A stretch of DNA of 6,731 nt from JBBQKF01 sp038326615 (GCA_038326615.1 JBBQKF010000134.1:1-6731), one strand, 5' to 3'; counted from the first letter of the stretch, positions 1 through 6,173 are shown. Notes: generated by a model from the letters alone, not told the origin. Program-made: numbers and translations.

Positions 1-74
1 TCAAAGTGCATCGTGATTATGAGCTTGAAATTGATTTTTCTTTGAATTGTGAGCAGTTAGGAATTGTATTATAA
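1..74 (+). CDS. C-terminal end of a plus-strand gene, possibly a large serine recombinase
   Basis: An open frame runs in from the left edge (first full codon at 3) and ends at TAA 72-74, leaving 23 residues that begin KVHRDYELEIDF and end EQLGIVL. The 'VHRDYELEI-F' pattern near the stop resembles the extreme C-terminus of clostridial large serine recombinases. That is recall of a family look, not an alignment, and no domain is included in so short a piece. It fits the context, since a second, broken serine recombinase lies at 3067-3959. The gene converges with the minus-strand genes, and the hairpin at 82-113 separates them. Confidence 0.45.
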   Translation, partial: KVHRDYELEIDFSLNCEQLGIVL

Positions 75-81
75 AAAACAA

Positions 82-113
82 AAACCGCTGAAACGCAATG
101 GTTTCAACGGTTT
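82..113 (-). terminator. Intrinsic terminator, stronger in the minus direction
   Basis: The arms 82-94 and 101-113 pair over 12 bp with one C/A mismatch (88/107) around the 6-nt loop GCAATG. Read on the minus strand, the hairpin is followed by TTTTTGTTTTTT, a good U-tract, so it would stop transcripts from the 410-2559 operon. On the plus strand only three T follow, so it would be a weak terminator for the gene ending at 74. Confidence 0.7.
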
Positions 114-141
114 CGTGTGTCAGGCGATCGAAATAGATGCC
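114..141 (-). repeat. 28-bp exact direct repeat, copy 1, next to a terminator
   Basis: It is identical over all 28 bases to 4092-4119 and in the same orientation; the bases just outside differ. It begins directly after the terminator arm that ends at 113. On the minus strand the segment 144-120 can fold as TCAGGCATC, loop TATTTC, GAT-C-GCCTGA: nine pairs with one bulged C. The minus-strand transcript of the AbiE operon would therefore end in this small hairpin and then the terminator. It may be a 3'-UTR RNA element, a dispersed repeat or a recombination site; the sequence does not decide between them. Confidence 0.85.
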
Positions 142-409
142 TGAATTTTGTTGGACAAGTTGCTTGTTAAATTGAAAGGATTTCTCGTATTCTATAAATA
201 TCTCAAACTATATATACGTAACTAACGATCTTTTACAGCCATCGAGACCTGCGTGAATAATCATCACATTCCAATAATTCCCCAAATATATAGCGAGCCA
301 ATAGGGTAAACAAAAGGGATGCGAATAAAATCGCTGGTGTAGTAAATTTATCGGAAGTAAAGCGTAAAAATAAAATTACGCCTGGGAATCCTATACAGAA
401 TTTGACACC
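142..409 (-). other. Region without a clear gene; in-frame continuation past a TGA
   Basis: No independent gene with a normal start is visible. After the TGA (410-412) that ends the 144-aa gene, the same frame stays open for 58 codons to TAA at 233-235. It encodes a hydrophobic stretch containing FASLLFTLLARYIFGELLE, which could be one membrane helix, followed by the basic end SRRSRWL. No ATG, GTG or TTG lies before the hydrophobic part, so it cannot easily be a separate gene. It could be the former C-terminus of the upstream gene cut off by a nonsense mutation, or an open frame by chance in T-rich DNA. The rest (142-232) is AT-rich 3' untranslated sequence leading to the repeat and terminator. 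Confidence 0.35.
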
Positions 410-844
410 TCAGTATCCACTTTTTTTATAGCTGTCAAAAAACTCGCTTCTTTTTTCACGTTCACTTATGCAGCGGGATGGGCAAGCCTCACATATTGAT
501 AGCAAGTTGTCCCACGCTTCCCCGGCCGCATCAATAAAAACCATGTTTTGACGTTGGGTGTTTTTGGGGTAATAATCAGCAATATATTCTTCATCTATGA
601 TTGTTACTGGGGTAATTGGTCCCAATTGATCGTAGACGCTTTTCTTCATTCGTTTTGCAAAATATGCGCAAAAAGCTGCAATTTCATCATTGGAATTTCT
701 TTTACAGTATTTTCGTAAGGCTTGGCTTTTAATAATGAATGTATAAAATTCAAGCGCATATTCAAAACAAAACCAGTTTATTTTGGTTTGCTCGCTTTCA
801 TCTGTGTAGAACCACTCCGCTTTAATCGGTGGATTGAGCTCCAT
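410..844 (-). CDS. Hypothetical protein, 144 aa, with Cys triad CxxCxxxC
   Basis: I do not recognise this family. The ATG at 842-844 has a strong ribosome binding site (GAGGAGG, 6 nt before the start), so it is very likely translated. The protein looks soluble, rich in aromatic residues (WFYTDE, NWFCFEYALEFYTF) and in charge. Near the end it has C118-x2-C121-x3-C125 (ICEACPSRC), a spacing that could bind a metal or be redox active; there is no second cysteine pair to complete a classical zinc finger. It lies 100 nt after the AbiEii toxin on the same strand with no hairpin terminator between them, so it may be a third gene of that operon. The open frame continues 58 codons past its TGA, so the present C-terminus may be truncated. 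Confidence 0.75.
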   Translation of the reverse strand: MELNPPIKAEWFYTDESEQTKINWFCFEYALEFYTFIIKSQALRKYCKRNSNDEIAAFCAYFAKRMKKSVYDQLGPITPVTIIDEEYIADYYPKNTQRQNMVFIDAAGEAWDNLLSICEACPSRCISEREKRSEFFDSYKKSGY

Positions 845-944
845 AAAACGCCTCCTCGTATAAAATGATAATCAAAAATCCTACGCTTTCAGTACTTTAT
901 TGTTATTCTTTGTAAGTGGATAAAGGTAAATGTAAGATTGGTAA

Positions 945-1943
945 TCAACCAAGCGTATTGATCTCTTCTTCCATCCGTTGAAGCGTATCTATGATTTCTT
1001 CAAAGCTGGGCTTCGCTCCAAATATCATGTTCTTCATATGCTCGTAATCATCTGCAAGTATAGAAACACAGTCCTCTGGAGGCATCAGTCTCATTGAGCC
1101 TGGGCATGCTAAATCATACCTTGCGGAGTTGGTTGGATAGAAACGTGCCTTGAACGCAACAACACACTCCAACAGTTTCAAGTCTGCATAAGCCTGAGCT
1201 TTGACGGAAGACTTATCCATGCAGTAAAGATCATAATAATGCCGTGAATAGCGGCTGGGGAATTTATTGTTAGTGCGAAAAGCCTCTTTATGCAGTATGG
1301 TCACCTTCTCCCAAAACGTGCGTTCCGCCATAACCGTCAGAACGCTGAGGGACTTGGCGTTAAATACTTTAGGGTAGCGTTCTGCAGCGTATGAGGTTAT
1401 AACGGTGGTCTGTGTGGGTGTCCAAGCTGCCAGCGCGCCAATCTCCAATCGCACGACGCTAACAATTGCGTTATCGTCGAAAATTCTCGGGTATGCAAAA
1501 CAAATGGTCTGAGGTTCATCATTGTTAATATATAACTCATAAGGTTCTTTTAAGAGCTGGGAAAAGTCAACTTTTAACCGAGCTAAAAATTCACTCCGCA
1601 AAAAGCCCTCTGTCTTGGCATCAATCTCTTTATTAAGCTTGTCTTGGCTGGTTTTACTTCGTTCTACCCATGGATTCGAGGCAGTATAGCCGAGGACGCG
1701 CCAGTCAAGGATTAAATCAATATCCTCAGAAAACCTTTCAATAAGGTTGTAGCACTTTGAGAGACTTGTGCCGCCCTTGAAAGCCAACTTCTCTGCCCAA
1801 GGGGATTTGTGGAACAAGTAATCCAAAGTCCAGCAGACCCAAAAGTCTTTTTCTACCATGAACTCCGGTAGCTTTATTTCGTGAGCTGTCTGGAGGAACA
1901 AATCTTCACGTTCACGACGGTTGCTGTTTGCAATTTTATTCAT
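945..1943 (-). CDS. abiEii: AbiEii/AbiGii-family nucleotidyltransferase toxin (type IV toxin-antitoxin)
   Basis: The 332-aa product belongs to the AbiEii/MenT-like nucleotidyltransferase group (DUF1814/COG2253). The DNA polymerase beta-type signature is clear: F55-K-G-G-T-S-L-S-K63 followed by S72-E-D-I-D76, with D74 and D76 as metal ligands. Further conserved-looking segments are TFWEKVTILHKEAFR (209-223) and RHYYDLY (234-240). Family members transfer nucleotides to targets such as tRNA and stop growth, which gives phage-induced abortive infection; the target of this one cannot be read here. The start at 1941-1943 follows AAGGAGGG at good spacing and overlaps the antitoxin stop by 8 bp (ATGAATAA). 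A start at 2030 would lie deep inside the antitoxin gene and adds residues unlike the family. No catalytic residue seems missing and length is normal, so it should be active. Base composition looks more GC-rich than the recombinase and rlo genes, which suggests a separate origin. Confidence 0.9.
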   Translation of the reverse strand: MNKIANSNRREREDLFLQTAHEIKLPEFMVEKDFWVCWTLDYLFHKSPWAEKLAFKGGTSLSKCYNLIERFSEDIDLILDWRVLGYTASNPWVERSKTSQDKLNKEIDAKTEGFLRSEFLARLKVDFSQLLKEPYELYINNDEPQTICFAYPRIFDDNAIVSVVRLEIGALAAWTPTQTTVITSYAAERYPKVFNAKSLSVLTVMAERTFWEKVTILHKEAFRTNNKFPSRYSRHYYDLYCMDKSSVKAQAYADLKLLECVVAFKARFYPTNSARYDLACPGSMRLMPPEDCVSILADDYEHMKNMIFGAKPSFEEIIDTLQRMEEEINTLG

Positions 1944-2559
1944 AATAACCCTCCTTGCAAATTTTTCGTATGAACCCGTAAACCCAATCGGTAACACGCT
2001 TAGCTTCCGTGAGCATCTGAGACTTTTCATTGTCTGTCAGCAATTTTGCGATGCCAACAATATCTTTGTTGGTCACATTTTCCTTGCCCAAGGTTTTCAG
2101 AGCCTGAACGACAAGCGCAGTTTTGTACGATATATTAATAACTTCGTTTTTATTGTCAGTATGTTTGAATTTTAGCGTCATTCCGTTCGCTTCATAGCTT
2201 TTATAAGGACCGTCACTTACATAAATCCAAACAGCAGGAACCTGTGTGGACAGCCCCAGCATGTTAAGCGCCGTGTCGCCACAGGGGACAATGCTCCATC
2301 CAAAGTTTCGGGCTATCGCCTTTGCTATATCGTCGGTGCGCGGAGGAACATCCTTGCCTAAAAGCTCGCTGTAACGTAGCTTTACATAGACGCCGCGCAT
2401 TACACGCTGTAATTCGCCTGTTTTCTCAAGCCGGTCAAGACACTTATTGATTTTCACTGCTTCTGCAATGTCGAAAAAATCAGAAGGGATAAAAACCGCC
2501 CCGTCTTTCGCATCTTGAATCCTCTTTTTAACCTGTTCCAAATAATCTGGTCGCTTCAT
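1936..2559 (-). CDS. abiEi: AbiEi-like antitoxin / transcriptional regulator (DUF6088 type)
   Basis: The 207-aa product has an N-terminal winged-helix segment (about residues 1-60: DYLEQVKKRI, GAVFIPSDFFDI, LDRLEKTGELQRVMRGVYVK) and a C-terminal domain (about 70-207) that includes GDTALNMLGLSTQVP. This matches AbiEi/DUF6088-type antitoxins, which bind their own promoter and block the toxin by repression or direct neutralisation. It is cotranscribed with the toxin, overlapping it by 8 bp. I chose ATG 2557-2559 because GGAG lies 7 nt upstream and the predicted transcription start (about 2578) lies just before it. The ATG at 2580 and the longer frame to 2655 begin at or before the promoter. Autoregulation is likely: a 13-bp palindrome overlaps the -10 box. 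Confidence 0.85.
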   Translation of the reverse strand: MKRPDYLEQVKKRIQDAKDGAVFIPSDFFDIAEAVKINKCLDRLEKTGELQRVMRGVYVKLRYSELLGKDVPPRTDDIAKAIARNFGWSIVPCGDTALNMLGLSTQVPAVWIYVSDGPYKSYEANGMTLKFKHTDNKNEVINISYKTALVVQALKTLGKENVTNKDIVGIAKLLTDNEKSQMLTEAKRVTDWVYGFIRKICKEGYYE

Positions 2560-2584
2560 AATTTCACTCCATTTCGTCATAAAT

Positions 2585-2613
2585 AATATACAATATTTAT
2601 GCCCAATAAGCAA
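2585..2613 (-). promoter_or_regulatory. Promoter of the AbiE operon with overlapping palindrome
   Basis: On the minus strand TTGCTT (2613-2608), a 17-bp spacer and TATATT (2590-2585) fit a housekeeping-sigma promoter about 25 nt before the antitoxin ATG. The perfect 13-bp palindrome AATAT-aca-ATATT (2585-2597) overlaps the -10 box and is a good candidate operator for the AbiEi-like wHTH protein; that link is inference. Confidence 0.6.
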
Positions 2614-2648
2614 GTGCCTCATGCAATGTAATTTGAAAAAATTTGCCG

Positions 2649-2756
2649 CTTTCATCCATCCACGAATCTTGTTAAAATCTAAGCAGGAAAAATAATGCTA
2701 ACGCATTATCAGATTGGAAATGAGTAAGAACTATTTTGCAAAATTAATAAATTACA
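2649..2756 (+). repeat. Decayed duplicate of the promoter, leader and gene start found at 6622-6731
   Basis: This stretch aligns with 6622-6731 in the same orientation. The core 2669-2710 matches 6642-6683 at about 40 of 42 positions, including a promoter TTGTTA (2669-2674), 16-bp spacer and AATAAT (2691-2696). Next comes the inverted repeat ATAATGC-taac-GCATTAT, then an ATG at 2720 and codons for MSKNYFAKLINY against MRKNYFEKLVNY. The ribosome binding site has decayed (TTGGAAATG against GGAGGT). Weaker similarity may extend left to about 2630, close to the AbiE promoter. Confidence 0.8.
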
Positions 2757-2890
2757 TGAAAAATGCATACCATATAGAGGTGTGTGTAATACTAAGTGCA
2801 ATAGTATACGGCGATTTGGCACTACTTTGTCCGGAGACTTGGCCGTTATTTGTTCAGCACTTTGTCTCCGCGGTTTCAGGTAACTTCTGA
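2720..2890 (+). pseudogene. Truncated copy of the gene starting at 6695, running into foreign sequence
   Basis: The ATG at 2720 opens a 56-codon frame that begins MSKNYFAKLINYMKNAYHIE, clearly related to the MRKNYFEKLVNY start at 6695. From about residue 24 (about 2787) the frame continues through sequence resembling an insertion-sequence end (VYGDLALLCPETWPLF...), ending at TGA 2888-2890. The second part is therefore probably a chimeric tail. There is no good ribosome binding site. The family is unknown to me; only the first 12 codons of the possibly intact copy are in the window, so the true breakpoint cannot be fixed. Confidence 0.6.
2787..2880. mobile_element. Possible remnant of an insertion-sequence end (IS21-like terminal repeats)
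   Basis: Two related motifs lie about 40 bp apart in the same direction: GGCACTACTTTGTCCGGAG (2819-2837) and CAGCACTTTGTCTCCGCGG (2855-2873). Multiple short repeats with a CACTTTGTC core are typical of the ends of IS21-family elements. The stretch is more GC-rich than its surroundings and interrupts the gene fragment on its left. No transposase gene (istA/istB) is present. The family name is from memory of the motif style. Confidence 0.4.
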
Positions 2891-3066
2891 TCTGTTACTT
2901 GATTAACCAATAATTTTTCAGCTAACATTTGTACTTGACCAATTGCTCTATACACTTCCCCTAAAACTAAAGGATGAACTTTACTAGCCAACATGTTAAA
3001 AATTTCTGCAAGAGCTTTTTCATCTTTAATATTTAATTCGTGCTTATAAAATTTTCCTACTATGAT
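2857..3066 (-). other. 70-codon open frame of unknown origin after the broken recombinase
   Basis: Directly after the recombinase TAA (3067-3069) the same minus-strand frame stays open for 70 codons to a TGA at 2854-2856. It reads GKFYKHELNIKDEKALAEIF then MLASKVHPLVLGEVYRAI and MLAEKLLVNQ, which looks like real, helix-forming protein and not random translation. It has no ATG, GTG or TTG at its beginning (ATC ATA GTA); the first ATG is internal and lacks a ribosome binding site. Its last codons (ETAETKC) lie in the insertion-sequence-like remnant. It may be the rest of a small gene that followed the recombinase and lost its start. I do not recognise the family. Confidence 0.4.
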
Positions 3067-3959
3067 TTATCTTAATTTTTCCTGTACGTTGTCAAATACT
3101 TCTTTTTCGATAATGGGCTCATGATTGTTCTCGATAAAATATTGTTCCAACTCGCCATTGTTCTTGACTTGCTTGCCTGACAAGAAATTCGTTGGATATG
3201 TCTTTTGCATCAAGACATTTCCAATATATTTTTCGTTTCTTAGAATTCGATCAATTGTAGAGGTGCTCCAGGAATCTTTTCCAGAAACAGTCTTGACATT
3301 GTTTTCTTCTAAATGTCTTTTAATCTTGCGGCAGCCATATCCTTTAAGAAATAATAAAAAAATCAACCTTACAATAATGGCTTCCTCTTCCACAATAACA
3401 AGGTTGCCGCGATGATCTTTTGTGTATCCAAGGAGTTAGTATAGTTAAGTTTAACATTGCCGCGCTTCATACTTTGTTGAATACCCCATTTAGTATTTTC
3501 GCTTTTTATCCGACTTTCTTCCTGTGCTACAGCAGCTAAAATTTCAACAGGTGTTCTTGTACTTGTGTTCATTGAATTTAAACCCTCCGTTTCGAAATAG
3601 ATATTAATATTCAGTGCTCCTAGATCTCTAATAATTTTCAATGTATCAACTGTATTTCTACCAAAACGATTCATGGACTTTGTTATTATCAAATCAACCT
3701 TCCCATTTATACAATCCTTCAAAAGCCTTTGAAGTTCTAACCGGTCTTTTATTCTCAGACCAGATGCATGTTCCGCATAAATATCAACAAAAATCCAGTT
3801 TGCATGATTTTTTATATAGTTTTCATAATATTCCATTTGAGCTTTCAAACTATTTGATTGATGGTCCTGCTTTGTGCTTACCCGGCAATATGCCGCAACT
3901 TTTAGTTTTTTTAAATGCTTATCTAGGAATAATCTTCGAGGAATTATGGTTACAATCAT
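3067..3959 (-). pseudogene. Serine recombinase, frameshifted and C-terminally truncated
   Basis: The ATG at 3957-3959 follows GGAGGAGAAGG and starts a resolvase catalytic domain: AAYCRVSTK with the expected nucleophile S28 and R26, then NRFGRN (97-102) and EESRIKSENTKWGIQ. Around 3430-3436 the frame breaks. Adding back one T (AAC TTC CTT GGA TAC) restores NFLGYTKDHRGN, and the next frame continues through a typical recombinase domain: GYGCRKIKRHLEENN, SGKDSWSTSTIDRILRNEKY and HEPII. The reading then stops at VQEKLR (TAA 3067-3069), about 297 residues, against roughly 500 or more in this family. The zinc-ribbon and coiled-coil part that recognises attachment sites is therefore missing. Integration and excision activity is very unlikely. 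It may be the remains of the recombinase that brought in this region. Confidence 0.9.
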
Positions 3960-4054
3960 TTGATTTGAACCTTCTCCTCCAGCAAGAATCATATAAATGA
4001 AAAAGATGGATATAATCCACCATATCAGTAATTGCATAAATATATTATAAAGCA

Positions 4055-4089
4055 AAAAGCTACATTTTCATATAGAAAATGTAGCTTTT
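4055..4089 (-). terminator. Perfect 15-bp hairpin, bidirectional terminator after the rlo operon
   Basis: The arms 4055-4069 (AAAAGCTACATTTTC) and 4075-4089 pair perfectly around the 5-nt loop ATATA. On the minus strand the 3' arm ends in CTTTTTGCTTT, a fair U-tract, so it would end rloA-rloB transcripts 120-155 nt after the rloB stop. On the plus strand it ends in CTTTTA. It also shields the recombinase remnant from read-through. The hairpin sequence is unrelated to the one at 82-113, yet both adjoin the same 28-bp repeat. Confidence 0.7.
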
Positions 4090-4091
4090 AA

Positions 4092-4119
4092 CGTGTGTCA
4101 GGCGATCGAAATAGATGCC
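4092..4119 (-). repeat. 28-bp exact direct repeat, copy 2, next to a terminator
   Basis: It is identical to 114-141 in the same orientation, 3,978 bp away, and starts 2 nt after the hairpin ending at 4089. On the minus strand the core folds as GGCATC, loop TATTTC, GAT-C-GCC: six pairs with a bulged C, without the three extra outer pairs of copy 1. It lies between the rloB stop and its terminator, and also 133 bp upstream of the recombinase start, a place where an integrase attachment site could be expected. Confidence 0.85.
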
Positions 4120-4210
4120 AGGAAAAGGTGTTGAATATTTTTATTGTCAACCACATGTTTTCTCTTAGATAGTTAGAATATTTTCATTTTAAAACATTCA
4201 GTCATTAATT

Positions 4211-4897
4211 TTAAATTCTGCCTCCATATTTTTGCATTTCAAGAAGGATATCTTCAACTAAAGAATAAACTGCTGTGTAAGGGTTCATATGCAAAATATT
4301 TTCTTGTATCGAATAATCAAGACTATCCCACTTTGCTTGTAATTTTTTCGCGTTTACTATTGCCAACCTGACGCTGGTTCCATCTTCTATGATTTGTCGA
4401 ATTATTCCTGGTGATGCTTTGTTTTTGTTATTATACTTTTCTATACATAGAGCCAATTTAAGCTTTTCATATGTAGCTCGTTTTCGCAATGGTTTATCAA
4501 TTTCCTCGAGATGCATAAGTAGCCATGTTTCAAAAAGTAAATTTGAAGGAAGAAGGATATAGTCTTTTGCTATATCCATTTCTTTTATAACGTTTTGGAT
4601 ATCCTTCGGAGCATCACAATCGAAAACTAAATATTTTTTGTAATACTTAAAATATCTTTCGTTTTTATCATCTGAAAGAAATTCATTGGCAAAATTTAAG
4701 ACAGCTTTTGCATTACCCTCGGCATTAAGCGACAAAATATCCAACCGTGAATACTTATCTCTATTATTTTCAATTATTGATGCAAAATGTGAAAAGTAGT
4801 TTGTTTCCGTGCTACCTTCACAAAAAACGACAACCTTCCCTAAATTAGGATCTCTAGTATCGCTGGTTCTTGGAATATTCACATTCAATCTTGCCAT
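4211..4897 (-). CDS. rloB: RloB-family TOPRIM-like protein, second gene of an abortive-infection pair
   Basis: The 228-aa product shows RloB family features in order: V22-V-V-F-C-E-G-S-T-E-T-N-Y-F35, with the TOPRIM-type glutamate E27; Y89-L-V-F-D-C-D95, the D-x-D metal pair D93/D95; SNLLFETWLLMHLEE (118-132), the typical S-N-x-x-F-E-x-W-L-L segment; and NPYTAVYSLVEDIL (205-218) near the end. RloB proteins are predicted metal-dependent nucleases and pair with an AAA ATPase, as in Lactococcus AbiL (AbiLi/AbiLii) and Campylobacter rloA/rloB. I chose ATG 4895-4897, one base after the ATPase stop (TGA-C-ATG), which suggests coupled translation and leaves a family-like start (MARLNVNIPR). TTG 4921 and ATG 4912 would overlap the ATPase gene. 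Full length, no missing key residue; activity itself is inferred. Confidence 0.88.
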   Translation of the reverse strand: MARLNVNIPRTSDTRDPNLGKVVVFCEGSTETNYFSHFASIIENNRDKYSRLDILSLNAEGNAKAVLNFANEFLSDDKNERYFKYYKKYLVFDCDAPKDIQNVIKEMDIAKDYILLPSNLLFETWLLMHLEEIDKPLRKRATYEKLKLALCIEKYNNKNKASPGIIRQIIEDGTSVRLAIVNAKKLQAKWDSLDYSIQENILHMNPYTAVYSLVEDILLEMQKYGGRI

Positions 4898-4898
4898 G

Positions 4899-6173
4899 TC
4901 AAAAAATACCATCCTCTTCAATAAAACTGTTTTGAATTATTGGAATCGCTCCGTATTTACCGGAAAAATAGTCTTTATTATATGTGGCATCAGGTCTGAT
5001 TTTTAAATCTGCAAGAGTGAAATAATGAGACTCGCCTCTTTCGTTTTTTTCAACAAAAGCAATTTCGTCACGTCTCAAATCCTCTTTGTTAAGAATTGTA
5101 GTGTCATGTGTTGTAAAAATTAATTGCGCATTTCTTTTATTGTTTTCAGATTGAAACAGTTCTATTATAAACTTTGTAAGGACAGGATGCAGTCGTGCTG
5201 ATAATTCGTCTACCACAAAAACTCCACCATTTTCAAGCAGCAATGATGCTTCTTGAATAAAAGATAGGAAGCGTAATGTTCCAGACGACTCTTTGCTTAG
5301 TGAAAAGGCTCTTTCGCCTACAATAATACCATTAGGATCATACACATTATGTACTGCCTTTATAGTTTTTCTTTCTTTTTTTATTCCAGTTTTCTTTGAA
5401 GCAATGGTTTCAACATCTACAATCAAATCGGTAATTCCTACATCAATCGTACGAATATAATTAACAATCTGCTTGCGAAATTTTTCATCATCAATTAATT
5501 TGTTCGTCATTCCTAAGGACAGACCAGTACCTTTAACACTAGATTCCAAAAATAATTCAAAATACACATTGAATTTATTCTCAAAAAAGTCTTTAAAAGC
5601 ATCTATGCATTCCTTGATTTGACCTGTTCCAAAATAATCCAGAACTGATAAATATAAACGATCATCGCGGAACTTTTTATATTCGATAAGTTGCTTCTTG
5701 TATTTTGAACCATAAGAAATATTGTTATATTCACGATTGAAAACTTCATCTCCATCTATGACCAACCATTCGCTAGCGACTAATTTTTCTTCGAAAGAGA
5801 ACCCATATTGAAAAATAATATCTTTTACACTGAAAATTATTTCCATTTCAATTTTTTTATTGTCGTTATTAGACAGTGCAAATGGCTCCATTGATATAGA
5901 TAAAATAGATTTGGACTGGTCCTCCTCATCCAGTGGTTCTTCTTGCTCCTTGAAAAGCTGATTGAAAACATATTTTTCAAAGCAATATAGAGCACTTATG
6001 AGATTAGATTTCCCACTTGCATTCGCACCGTAAATCGCTAAAGTTTTAAGCAGTCTATAATCTTTCAAAGGAATAGTATGGGATGGATGCTCTCTAAACC
6101 CTGTAGCTCTCATATCCAATATAACTTCATCTTTGAATGATGCAAAGTTCATTGCTCTAAACATAATTAACAT
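4899..6173 (-). CDS. rloA: AAA family ATPase (AAA_15/RloA-like), first gene of an abortive-infection pair
   Basis: The 424-aa product has an ABC/SMC-like ATPase fold: Walker A G49-A-N-A-S-G-K-S-N57; a long variable middle (about 70-285), rich in charge in part (KEQEEPLDEEDQ); signature-like S293-K-E-S-S-G-T299; Walker B with following residues GGVFVVDELSARLHP (316-330; D322, E323); and H-loop TTHD (H356). It ends with DYFSGKYGAIP, typical of COG1106 ATPases. Such ATPases sense infection and control a partner nuclease; the partner is RloB directly downstream. ATG 6171-6173 follows TTGGAGG by 9 nt, and the promoter lies about 22 bases before it. The ATGs at 6164 and 6152 are possible but lack such a site. 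All ATPase motifs are present. No restriction-modification genes are visible beside it, although rlo genes were first noted inside hsd loci. Confidence 0.9.
   Translation of the reverse strand: MLIMFRAMNFASFKDEVILDMRATGFREHPSHTIPLKDYRLLKTLAIYGANASGKSNLISALYCFEKYVFNQLFKEQEEPLDEEDQSKSILSISMEPFALSNNDNKKIEMEIIFSVKDIIFQYGFSFEEKLVASEWLVIDGDEVFNREYNNISYGSKYKKQLIEYKKFRDDRLYLSVLDYFGTGQIKECIDAFKDFFENKFNVYFELFLESSVKGTGLSLGMTNKLIDDEKFRKQIVNYIRTIDVGITDLIVDVETIASKKTGIKKERKTIKAVHNVYDPNGIIVGERAFSLSKESSGTLRFLSFIQEASLLLENGGVFVVDELSARLHPVLTKFIIELFQSENNKRNAQLIFTTHDTTILNKEDLRRDEIAFVEKNERGESHYFTLADLKIRPDATYNKDYFSGKYGAIPIIQNSFIEEDGIF

Noticed and set aside
1921..2175. Plus-strand open frame opposite the AbiE genes
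   Set aside because: It lies over two well-supported minus-strand genes, and no family pattern is visible.
3125..4000. Plus-strand open frames (3125-3415, 3641-4000) opposite the recombinase
   Set aside because: They mirror the recombinase coding frame and have no recognisable domain.
4044..4049. TATAAT on the minus strand before the recombinase
   Set aside because: The matching -35 position falls in the terminator hairpin and reads TATGAA, so promoter evidence is too weak to list.
114..4119. CRISPR array
   Set aside because: Only two copies of a repeat about 4 kb apart, with no regular spacers and no cas genes.
4145..4150. Perfect TTGACA on the minus strand between rloB and the recombinase
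   Set aside because: No -10-like sequence follows at 15-19 bp; the next bases are CTTTTC.
4809..5006. Plus-strand 65-codon open frame opposite the rloA/rloB junction
   Set aside because: It is a shadow of two solid minus-strand genes.
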